From positions 62,001-126,000 of the forward strand of contig FOEK01000007.1 in the NCBI GenBank assembly GCA_900110635.1: a DNA stretch of 64,000 nt. Direction: 5' to 3'. The notes beneath the pieces are model-generated. The model worked only from the letters and a program-made list of their open reading frames with translations, searched no databases and was not told the origin of the DNA. Shown in pieces: positions 39,506 to 47,535 of this stretch (position 1 is the stretch's first letter; every line of letters begins with the position of its first letter). The position numbers and the translations under genes are program-made. The stretch comes from Lachnospiraceae bacterium NE2001 (lineage in GTDB: Bacteria > Bacillota > Clostridia > Lachnospirales > Lachnospiraceae).

Positions 39506-42373
39506 TTAGATCAGTTCGCCGTACATCTGGCCCAGGGAGATGCCGCCATCTCCACCTGGCACTTTGTTGTTGATGAAAATACGGTAGCCCAGTCTTTCCA
39601 GGGAACTGGCAATTCCGTCCAGGAGCAGACGGTTGTACATACTGCCACCTGTCAGGGCTATATGCTGTATGTAGTCCCGGCCACAGACCTTGTCGCATAT
39701 ATATACAGTAGAATCTATTACAGCCTTGTGGAACTCGAAGGCCAGGTTGTCAACTGCCTCCTCCCGCTCAGCTTCACTTAGATTCTTATCATATATTTCT
39801 ACAACCTTTTCCATCAGATCAGCAATCAGTACTGACTGGTCCATACGGTAGATTTCTTCTTCACCCTTTGGCTCGATAACCTTCATCCTTAGATCAGCCA
39901 GATGTATATCCTTCAGTGTCACACCGTGTTTTCTGAAGGCACGCATAGCCGCATCCTCAAGGGCGATAGGACTTTCACCACCAAATGTATTACGCGACTT
40001 AAGACTTAGAAGTGCTGTCACTGCATCAAACAGACGTCCCATACACGCTGAGTAGTAGATTCCGATATCTGCCCTTAAGCAGGCTGAAATGATTCCGTAA
40101 TCACCTCTATCGATACCAAGGATCTTAAGAACCATATCTACGGTACGTGGGCTCACCAGCTGCCGCTCCTCGCAGGCTCTGATATATCCACACAGCGTAG
40201 TCTTGATATCCCGGGCACTGGAGTCGCCTCCCATAAGCTTCACTGGAAGTAGAGCACCAGAACGAAGGATCTTTGGTCTCGTTTCCACAGTAGAATCCGA
40301 TTTATCATTTTCAGAAAGAGTATCATTTAACATACAGGAAAATATCTCACTGCCCCATATAGTTTCGTCCATACCATAGCCAGTACCGTCATATGACACT
40401 CCCAACAGCCTTCCTGTCAGACCGTGTTCTGCCACCACAGATAGAACGTGGCAGGCGTGATGCTGACGGCGAACAATTCTCTGAGGGATACCATCGATAT
40501 AGGTTCCCATAGCCTTGTTATCAGCATCCTTGGAGGACTGGTAGTTTGGATTCAGATCACCCACAAAACGTTTCGGCTTTACTCCCAGAAGCTCCGACAT
40601 ACGACCTATGGCTTTCTCGCGGACATCCTTAACCGAGGAGTTGGTCATATTTCCATAGAACTCAGAAAGATAGATAGCATTTTTCTTACCCAGAGCAAAC
40701 GAGGACTGAAAATCCGTTCCTGCTGCAAATGTATCCTTTGGCAGGTCGTTCTCGAGAATAACTGGCTCAGGAACATAACCTCTTCCTCTACGGATAAGCT
40801 GAATCAAACTTCTCTTTGAAACAGGACTATGGATTCTGGCAACCTGAGCAACCGAATCCTCCAGCGGAGCCAGAATATCTCTGGTATTGGTTAACATAAA
40901 ATCTATGATATCTTCATCAATTTCTTTAGGATGACCAACATACGTAGTTTCCTTCTTATCAATCGTTTCATCTGCAAAAGCCACTGCTGACAGAGCATCG
41001 CTGGTATCACTATCTCTATCTTCTCCCAGCGCACCATCAGCACTGTCTATTCTAGGAAGGAACTGGATCATATCCATATCGTTAGTGATGATCGGTTCAC
41101 CGCCTCTGTTTCCGCTCGTAATAACCAGCGGGCCTACATCATTTGACAAAATAGTCTGAAGTCCATCAAACGGAAGTGTTGCACCTATGTAACCGCTGCC
41201 CTTCAGCACCTCAGGAACAAACTCAGCGCTTTCAGGTTTTCTGGACAGAAGAACGATAGGTCTTGCATTTGACCTGAGCAGCTCCTCCTCAGTATCAGAA
41301 ACGTAGCAGTATTTCTTTATCATTTCAACATCAGGAAACATAATGGCAAACGGTCTCGACACAGCATCTTTAAAAGCTCTGAGTCTCGTTACCGGCTCGC
41401 TCATAGTAGGGATGCACATAAAATGAAATCCACCGATATCCTTTATTGCGCCAATCTTGCCTGCCTTCAGACTCTCAACCGTCTTCACCAGCATTTCATC
41501 CTGAGTCATCTGAACCTCGTCCACAAGACGGTTCTCATAATATCTCAGTTTAGGGCCGCACTCCGAACATCCGATGTTCTGATCGAAACGTCTGCGGCTT
41601 CCCGGTTCCTTATAATCCCTGGCACAGTCCGGACACATATTAAATGGAGCCATGGTACTGTTTTCTCTATCATAAGGAACGGTCTTCATTATCGAGTATC
41701 TCGGACCGCATTTAGAACAGCTGATAAAAGGATACCTGAATCTTCTGTTCTCAGGATCCAGCAGATCGCTTCGACATTTATCACAGGTTGCAATATCAGT
41801 TGGAAGGTAACGGGCACCCTCATCATAATCTTCACTCTTTATAATACGGAAGCGGTCATCCAGCTCGCGGCCAAACTCGTCAAGAACAACACCTTCTGTG
41901 ACATTTCCCTCATCATCACTGGCGCCCACCTCAGTTTTAAACTCTTCTGTCTTATCTGCCGCCTTCTTTTCTTCCTCGTCCTTAGTTTCATCATGCGGCT
42001 TTACTCTCTTGCTAGGAGGTTCAAGCCAGCCGCGGTCATACATATATTCATCCTCGTAGCTCTCAGCTGCAGCCATCTTCTCTGCAACCTCACGCAGCTC
42101 CTTGGATATCTTTGCAGTCTCCTCATCGTAAAGCACCTCTTCCACTGGCTTCACGATAACATTATCAACTCGCCCACCTTCAGGGCAATTATATCTAAGG
42201 TGGTAGCACAGATTGCCTATCTCCACCTCATCACATTCCACATACAGCTTTATTGCGCCGCCCGCATTTTTGATGCTGCCGGTCAGTCCGTGCTGTTCTG
42301 CATATTCAGCCACAAAAGGCCTGAATCCTATGCCCTGAACCAACCCCAGCACAGTTATCTCATATGCGCCCAT
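39506..42373 (-). CDS. hypF: HypF-like carbamoyltransferase, extended
   Basis: 955 residues, against about 750 for usual HypF. In order: acylphosphatase domain (1-80, VQGIGFRPFV), an acidic Lys/Glu-rich insert (about 80-185) not found in typical HypF, a double zinc finger (197-273, CDKC, CSKCG, CPDC, CSECG), a YrdC-like domain (about 290-480), and a Kae1-like domain with HHACH and GVSYDGTGYG. A second acidic insert lies near 445-490. HypF makes the CN ligands of [NiFe]-hydrogenase from carbamoyl phosphate. No other hyp gene or hydrogenase is in the window, so its client is unknown. Key motifs look intact. It has its own promoter. Confidence 0.9.
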   Translation of the reverse strand: MGAYEITVLGLVQGIGFRPFVAEYAEQHGLTGSIKNAGGAIKLYVECDEVEIGNLCYHLRYNCPEGGRVDNVIVKPVEEVLYDEETAKISKELREVAEKMAAAESYEDEYMYDRGWLEPPSKRVKPHDETKDEEEKKAADKTEEFKTEVGASDDEGNVTEGVVLDEFGRELDDRFRIIKSEDYDEGARYLPTDIATCDKCRSDLLDPENRRFRYPFISCSKCGPRYSIMKTVPYDRENSTMAPFNMCPDCARDYKEPGSRRRFDQNIGCSECGPKLRYYENRLVDEVQMTQDEMLVKTVESLKAGKIGAIKDIGGFHFMCIPTMSEPVTRLRAFKDAVSRPFAIMFPDVEMIKKYCYVSDTEEELLRSNARPIVLLSRKPESAEFVPEVLKGSGYIGATLPFDGLQTILSNDVGPLVITSGNRGGEPIITNDMDMIQFLPRIDSADGALGEDRDSDTSDALSAVAFADETIDKKETTYVGHPKEIDEDIIDFMLTNTRDILAPLEDSVAQVARIHSPVSKRSLIQLIRRGRGYVPEPVILENDLPKDTFAAGTDFQSSFALGKKNAIYLSEFYGNMTNSSVKDVREKAIGRMSELLGVKPKRFVGDLNPNYQSSKDADNKAMGTYIDGIPQRIVRRQHHACHVLSVVAEHGLTGRLLGVSYDGTGYGMDETIWGSEIFSCMLNDTLSENDKSDSTVETRPKILRSGALLPVKLMGGDSSARDIKTTLCGYIRACEERQLVSPRTVDMVLKILGIDRGDYGIISACLRADIGIYYSACMGRLFDAVTALLSLKSRNTFGGESPIALEDAAMRAFRKHGVTLKDIHLADLRMKVIEPKGEEEIYRMDQSVLIADLMEKVVEIYDKNLSEAEREEAVDNLAFEFHKAVIDSTVYICDKVCGRDYIQHIALTGGSMYNRLLLDGIASSLERLGYRIFINNKVPGGDGGISLGQMYGELI

Positions 42374-42408
42374 CAGTAACCTCCCATAAGTTAACCCAAT
42401 ATAGTATC

Positions 42409-42438
42409 ATTATACCAAAAATCCCCCTGAGACACCAA
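42409..42438 (-). promoter_or_regulatory. Promoter of hypF
   Basis: Minus strand TTGGTG (42433-42438), 18-base spacer, TATAAT (42409-42414) with TG one base ahead (extended -10). Confidence 0.6.
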
Positions 42439-42477
42439 ACATTTTTCTATTGCCCGTCTGGTAATCTGGGGGGGATT
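42420..42477 (-). terminator. Possible long-loop terminator of the hybrid ABC operon
   Basis: AATCCCCC (42420-42427) and GGGGGATT (42470-42477) pair across a loop of about 42 bases, with TTTTT after it on the minus strand. The large loop makes the call weak. Confidence 0.4.
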
Positions 42478-43714
42478 ATATTTCATAATTCTTAGGTTTT
42501 CTTTGCGCCACTTTATCTTCTATCATACGATAAAAAATCACAGCAATCACAACTATACTTAGTAGTAAAATGCTACTAACAACTATATCGAATCGAAGCA
42601 CTCCAATCTCTCGCTGTTCCTCATAAAGCGCTTCATTTTCCCAGTATGGATAGACCACACTGTTAGTCCTCATATTCTCATACTTTTTCATTTTAAGTCT
42701 GTTATAGAGATAGGATCTGGTGTATCTGGCTGAATTTTCAAGAATCACTTTATCACCAAAATCCAGTGAAGACCTTGAAGCCTTTTTCTCCTCATCAGAT
42801 TTGAACTGAATACCTGCAGCATCCGCAACCGTATATAAACCATAGTTCTTTATTGGATTAGGAAGAACAGCCTCGTAGCAGGTAACTACCGTCCCATCCT
42901 GGTGAGGTGTTCCAGATGATACGGATTCTGAATCTGACGTCGTGCTGTCAGATCCTGTATCCTTGGTATACAGTTTGGAATAGGCCTCGATTGGAACATA
43001 AACCGCGTTATAATCGCCGTACGCCTCCTTAGCCGCCTTTGAGTCATCACAAGCCACCACACCGGTAATCGTAAAAACCGCGTCACCGATCCAGACCTTC
43101 ATTCCGGCTATGTTATTGCCGCCAAAAAGCGACCATGCCACGTATTCATCCAGCAGTATCTGATTCACATCGGAGCTTTCCAGATCAAGATAACTGCCGC
43201 TTTTCAGAGGGATATTATGAATCTGAAAGAAATCGCCGCCCACAGTGTATACGTTCACGTGAACCGTAGACGAATCCTTTCTGATGTCATCAAATGTATG
43301 TCCCGAATAAGCATCAATCCAGGTACGGGCATCCGGCGAAGCACCCGAATCCTCAGACTTCACAAGCAGCGAGTCCTCATACAGTTTCTTCTGCAAAGCA
43401 CTCCTTATGTTCTTTACATCTGTAGATCCAATACCTGCGTTCTCTGAATAAAAGATACTGACCTGGGCATACTTCTCATCATCCACGCCCCAGCGCTGCG
43501 CCGCCTGCTGACTGTAAAGTGTATCCGTCCTGTTCTTTGCCGCAAAATGAACGCACAGGAAAACAACGCCTAGCAGCAGATTCACCGCCACGATCACCGC
43601 CATCACCCTTATTCTATTTTTATTCTTCTCATCTTTCATCTCATGTCTTTCATGTGCAATGGGGACAGACCCCACTGCACATAGGTCTGTCCCTTTTTGC
43701 ACATTGGGGTTCAT
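42476..43714 (-). CDS. MacB-like extracytoplasmic domain membrane protein
   Basis: Up to 412 residues. A membrane segment near 36-58 is followed by a large outside domain resembling the MacB periplasmic core (about 65-340), then one C-terminal membrane helix (about 375-397). The four-helix FtsX permease part is absent, and no ATPase gene is adjacent, so it is not a whole MacB exporter. The ATG at 43714 overlaps the stop of the HlyD-like gene (TAATG), suggesting coupling. However the first 21 codons are a palindromic repeat, so the ATG at 43639 (MKDEKNKN) may be the original start. With the adaptor gene it may form a surface complex linked to the ABC importer upstream. Confidence 0.65.
   Translation of the reverse strand: MNPNVQKGTDLCAVGSVPIAHERHEMKDEKNKNRIRVMAVIVAVNLLLGVVFLCVHFAAKNRTDTLYSQQAAQRWGVDDEKYAQVSIFYSENAGIGSTDVKNIRSALQKKLYEDSLLVKSEDSGASPDARTWIDAYSGHTFDDIRKDSSTVHVNVYTVGGDFFQIHNIPLKSGSYLDLESSDVNQILLDEYVAWSLFGGNNIAGMKVWIGDAVFTITGVVACDDSKAAKEAYGDYNAVYVPIEAYSKLYTKDTGSDSTTSDSESVSSGTPHQDGTVVTCYEAVLPNPIKNYGLYTVADAAGIQFKSDEEKKASRSSLDFGDKVILENSARYTRSYLYNRLKMKKYENMRTNSVVYPYWENEALYEEQREIGVLRFDIVVSSILLLSIVVIAVIFYRMIEDKVAQRKPKNYEI
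43653..43703. repeat. Palindromic repeat, GGGGACAGACC family, copy 2
   Basis: TGTGCA (43653) and TGCACA (43676, 43698) arms with GGGGACAGACC and its inverse. It lies within the 5' end of the MacB-like reading frame, right after the HlyD-like stop. Confidence 0.8.
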
Positions 43715-45519
43715 TAGTTATCTGCAAGGCGTACCTGCTGGCCATTATCCAGTGGTTTTGAAGCGTTGGTGATCACGTTGTCATACTCTGTCACCTCGCC
43801 CTGTATTGCAGAGTTTGTTGTATCGGAGGCAACCACGTCCACCTTCACCTTCTTAACTATGTAGCGGTTACCCAGCGGAGTTGCTTTGACCTTGACAACA
43901 TATACATACTTTCCGTCACTGTCCTCCTTGACTGCGCTGTTAGGAACAACCGTGTCGTATTTACCGCTCTTCTCGCCCACCGCAAACTGAAGGGTCTCGC
44001 CAATCTGAACATTTCCCTTCACAGAAAACTTTACAAGACTCTTCTGATTCGGATCGGTCGGATCAGCCTTAATGCTTTTAATAGTGCTGGTCACATCATC
44101 TCCCCAGATATTTTCAATAGCAGCCTCATTTCCAACCTTCAGCTTCTGAGCATCCAGCTTTGACACATTACAGGTAACCTCATATCCACTGTCCTTCAGC
44201 TGGATGTTGGCTACAGGAGTATCAGCATTTATCTTATCACCCGCCTTCACTGTAATGCCGGAGACAACGCCAGTTCCATTTACCTTAATCTCACTTGTAT
44301 CGTCTGCCGCCTTAAGCTTCTCAATCTTCTCCTCCTGCTCCTCTATCTTCTTCAGAGAATCCGCATCATCGAGAGCATTAGTCTGGGCAGTAAGGCTGTC
44401 AGACGCTTTCTTATTGGTGAGTCCGCGCTGAAGTGATTCAAGAGACTGGGTTTTCGAGGTCACATTATCCTCAGCATCCGCAACAGATGTCTTAGCCTCA
44501 AGCTCTGTCACAAGCGTCTTCTTTGCCTCAAGATTAGTCTCCAGATTAGTCAGTTCCTCCTTTGCGGTCGCCAGCTGTGAAACCAGTGAATCAACATCTG
44601 TTTCTCCATCATAGTTTTCCATGGATGAATATGCATCAACCTTAGCCTGAAGACCAGCCACCTCAGTGTTCTTAGCATCATAAGCAGTCTGAAGCTCGTC
44701 ACGCTCGTACTTGGCAGTCGCCAGGCTCTGCTCGTCAGCCTTTGCCTGAGTCAGCGCCTCCTGCGCCTCCGTCAGGTCATCCTTGGCATTTTGTATAGCA
44801 ACCTCATCGTCGGTATAATCATTTGAAGATCTGAGCTGGGACTTCTCATATGAAAGCTGCAGGGATTCCAGAGTCTCTTCAGCCTCAGCGAGTTCAGTAT
44901 TCTCTGTCTCGTCAAATGTCATTATGACATCCCCTTCTTTCACCTCGTCTCCGTCCTCAACCAGAACCTCCTTTACGGTTCTCGTGCCACTGACAGTCAC
45001 ATCAAGGTCATTTCCCACAGATACAGAGCCCTGGCAGCGTACCTTCTGAGATACCTTGCCACTGTACACAGTTACCGTAGAAACTTCAGGCAGCGAATAA
45101 TTCATTATGGTATTAGAGAAAAATGTCAGCACAATAAGTACCACAAAGAAGATAACAGCAAATCTTCTCAGAGTTTTCTTACGGAAACGGATACGCCGAA
45201 GCATTTCCTCTCGGTCCAGTTTCATTTCAACTTCTACCTCGTCGTCCGTAAGAAACATAGGTTTCTTTTTCTTTGCGAGTTTCTTAGCCTTTTTTTGCTT
45301 TTTCTCTTCTTTTATCTCGTTATCCACCTCAGCCTCGAGCTCAGCAACAAGCTCGTCCTCGGGGATGATTTCCCTAGGGCCATGAGGAACTATCTCATTA
45401 CTTTTCTCTGAGGTATCCTTTATATTATCTAAGGCATTCATCGCCCCAGACGATATTTCCAGATCGTCCGGTGTCTCGGACGAGATCTCGTCTCGTAGAT
45501 TGTCTAATCTTTCTTTCAC
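43714..45519 (-). CDS. HlyD/RND-type membrane-fusion adaptor
   Basis: 601-residue adaptor. A long charged cytoplasmic N-terminus (1-118, Lys/Glu-rich) precedes one membrane helix (119-137). The outside part has a split lipoyl domain (PEVSTVTVYSGKVSQKV and GTGVVSGITVKAGDKI), an extended coiled coil (about 205-400) and beta-barrel domains to the C-terminus. In Gram-positives such adaptors pair with MacB-type ABC exporters or other surface complexes. Starts with GTG at 45519 behind AAAGGAG. It lies between the CUT1 permease and the MacB-like gene with tight spacing, so all five genes are probably one transcript. Confidence 0.85.
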   Translation of the reverse strand: MKERLDNLRDEISSETPDDLEISSGAMNALDNIKDTSEKSNEIVPHGPREIIPEDELVAELEAEVDNEIKEEKKQKKAKKLAKKKKPMFLTDDEVEVEMKLDREEMLRRIRFRKKTLRRFAVIFFVVLIVLTFFSNTIMNYSLPEVSTVTVYSGKVSQKVRCQGSVSVGNDLDVTVSGTRTVKEVLVEDGDEVKEGDVIMTFDETENTELAEAEETLESLQLSYEKSQLRSSNDYTDDEVAIQNAKDDLTEAQEALTQAKADEQSLATAKYERDELQTAYDAKNTEVAGLQAKVDAYSSMENYDGETDVDSLVSQLATAKEELTNLETNLEAKKTLVTELEAKTSVADAEDNVTSKTQSLESLQRGLTNKKASDSLTAQTNALDDADSLKKIEEQEEKIEKLKAADDTSEIKVNGTGVVSGITVKAGDKINADTPVANIQLKDSGYEVTCNVSKLDAQKLKVGNEAAIENIWGDDVTSTIKSIKADPTDPNQKSLVKFSVKGNVQIGETLQFAVGEKSGKYDTVVPNSAVKEDSDGKYVYVVKVKATPLGNRYIVKKVKVDVVASDTTNSAIQGEVTEYDNVITNASKPLDNGQQVRLADN

Positions 45520-45556
45520 ATTTAACTCCTTTATATGTGGCTTATCTTTGGAAGGC

Positions 45557-46501
45557 TTAACCTTTAACTCCTGATGAATAAGCGATTCCGTCTACAAGGT
45601 ACTCCTCTCCATAGAGGAAGATAAGTATTGGCGGCACCATATATATCGTCGCAACCGCAAATGCCAGTCCAATCTCTCCGTTATTGATCTGGGACAGGAA
45701 TATGGACAGCGGATGGAAGGCCGAATTGCTCATCATAATAAGCGGCTGTTCTACCATATTCCAATAATCGATAAATACAAGGATTGCAACCGAAGCTATA
45801 GGACCCTTGCAAAGCGGAAGGGCTATATGCCAGAATATCTGCCATTCATTGGCGCCGTCCAGCTTGGCCGCTTCTATCACCGATTCCGGAATACGTCTCA
45901 TATATTTTGTCAGCAGGTACACGCTGAATGGAGCAAAGACTCCCGGAAGTATGATGCTCCACCTGGTATCCAGCAGACCAAACCAGCTATTTACAATATA
46001 GTTCGGAACCAATGTTACCTGATAAGGCATAAGCATAAGAACCAGGTACAGGAAGAATATCATTTCCCTTATTCGGCCTCTGAATCTGGCAAATGAATAC
46101 GCCGCTCCAAGTGCGATAAGTATCTGGAACACCATTATCGGAATAGTGAGGAATACCGAGTTCCAGAACTTCATCAGATAATCCGGGCTTTTCAGCAGCA
46201 CCGTCTCATACTGGGTTCCCACCACCTTGTCTGGAATAAGCTTCAGATTGACGGTTTCTGTACGATAGGTCACAGTTCTTTCTGTCTCATCGGACTTGTT
46301 GGAATAATCATTGAAGATCACTCCATAGTTCGAGCTTATCTCCTGCTCCGACATAAATGAGTTGGCAAATGTAAGTATAGTGGGCAGAAGAAACGAGATA
46401 GCGAAGATAGCCGCAATGAACGTAAGAATTATCTTCTTCACAATACCGCCTTTTTTTCTATATTTAGTTTTCTCTATTTTTACATTGTCCATATTTATCA
46501 T
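45557..46501 (-). CDS. Carbohydrate ABC transporter permease, MalG type
   Basis: About 314 residues, six membrane segments, with the EAA loop reading EAAKLDGANEWQIFWHIALP, which contacts the ATPase. One of two CUT1-type permeases with the gene at 46590. A long extracytoplasmic loop lies between helix 1 and 2 (about 50-110). ATG at 46501 is chosen for GAAAGAA upstream; starts at 46522 and 46492 are possible. No ATPase is encoded here; such systems usually share an MsmK-type ATPase from elsewhere. Confidence 0.9.
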   Translation of the reverse strand: MINMDNVKIEKTKYRKKGGIVKKIILTFIAAIFAISFLLPTILTFANSFMSEQEISSNYGVIFNDYSNKSDETERTVTYRTETVNLKLIPDKVVGTQYETVLLKSPDYLMKFWNSVFLTIPIMVFQILIALGAAYSFARFRGRIREMIFFLYLVLMLMPYQVTLVPNYIVNSWFGLLDTRWSIILPGVFAPFSVYLLTKYMRRIPESVIEAAKLDGANEWQIFWHIALPLCKGPIASVAILVFIDYWNMVEQPLIMMSNSAFHPLSIFLSQINNGEIGLAFAVATIYMVPPILIFLYGEEYLVDGIAYSSGVKG

Positions 46502-46515
46502 TATTTCTTTCAAAA

Positions 46516-46589
46516 TGTGCAATCGGGGACAGACCTATGTGCAATGGGGGACAGACCTATGTGCAATGGGGACAGTCCCCACTCACACA
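46516..46589. repeat. Palindromic repeat, GGGGACAGACC family, three tandem units
   Basis: Three direct units start with TGTGCAAT at 46516, 46538 and 46560 (22-base period), each followed by GGGGACAGACC or GGGGACAGTCCCC. It fills the whole gap between the two permease genes. Confidence 0.85.
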
Positions 46590-47522
46590 TTAGCCTTCGA
46601 CGTCTCGGCCGATCTTGTCCTCCAGGATAAAGAGGATGCCGATTATCACGATCATTACGGTACACATTATGATTGCAGCCGCTGACAGCTTCTGGTAGTC
46701 CAGCGACCTGAAGGTATTATTCATAAAATGCTGCAGCATATAAAGTGATCCAAAGGGGTAATCTCCAGTGAGCAGGTATACCTCACGGAATACCTTAAAG
46801 GAGTTGATGAGAGACATGATTCCCACAAAGAAGATGCTCGGCGTGATATATCTCATTTTAATATACCAGAACTGCTTCCAGGAGGATGCTCCGTCGAGAA
46901 CCGATACCTCCAGCACATCTCTCGGAATAGCCCCCAGAGCCGACATAAAGAGGATCATATTGTAGCCCAGGTTCTTCCACAGGAATAAAATGACTACAAC
47001 AAGCTGACCATAATCAGATTTGAACCAGTCCACCGGATTCCCGCCAAAGACCGTCACCGCCTGATTGATAACACCGTGGTAGTCAAAGAGGACCTGCCAT
47101 ATCAGAACGATCGAAGCGACCGGCACCATCAGCGGGCTCAGGAAGAAGGTTCTAAATGTACTCTTCATAGGAATCTCATTTTCGAGTATCAGCGCCATTA
47201 CCAGTGACAGCAGTATCGCAAGCGGAACTGATATCAGAGAGAACATAGCTGTGTTTCTCGCCGCATCCTGAAATGAGCTATTATTAAGAACATTTTGAAA
47301 GTTCTGTCTGCCCACAAACTCCTGATTGATAATACTATCTATATTTGCATAGTAGATTACTACAAAAAAGGGCAGCACAAAGAAAACCATTACGCCCAGG
47401 AAGCTGGGACTGAGGAAGAGACCAGCTGTCAGCCTCTCCCTCCAGGTCCTAGTTTTCTTTTTGTAACGGATTTCATTTCCCTCGTTATCAAGTACTACTG
47501 GTTTTTCTTTTTTCTTTATCAT
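46590..47522 (-). CDS. Carbohydrate ABC transporter permease, MalF type
   Basis: About 310 residues with six membrane segments. The EAA-like loop reads EVSVLDGASSWKQFWYIKM, and an N-terminal WRERLTAGLFLSPSFLG entry to helix 1 is typical. Start MIKKKEKP at 47522, 13 bases after the binding-protein stop; the longer frame to 47594 overlaps that gene and is unlikely. Partner of the 45557 permease. Confidence 0.92.
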   Translation of the reverse strand: MIKKKEKPVVLDNEGNEIRYKKKTRTWRERLTAGLFLSPSFLGVMVFFVLPFFVVIYYANIDSIINQEFVGRQNFQNVLNNSSFQDAARNTAMFSLISVPLAILLSLVMALILENEIPMKSTFRTFFLSPLMVPVASIVLIWQVLFDYHGVINQAVTVFGGNPVDWFKSDYGQLVVVILFLWKNLGYNMILFMSALGAIPRDVLEVSVLDGASSWKQFWYIKMRYITPSIFFVGIMSLINSFKVFREVYLLTGDYPFGSLYMLQHFMNNTFRSLDYQKLSAAAIIMCTVMIVIIGILFILEDKIGRDVEG

Positions 47523-47535
47523 TACACTTCGCACA

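Noticed and set aside
41423-42379. 318-codon plus-strand frame over hypF
   Set aside because: Long only because hypF codon use leaves the opposite strand open; no start signal and no known domain.
42476-45519. Complete MacAB-type exporter
   Set aside because: No ATPase gene adjoins and the MacB-like protein lacks the four-helix permease core.
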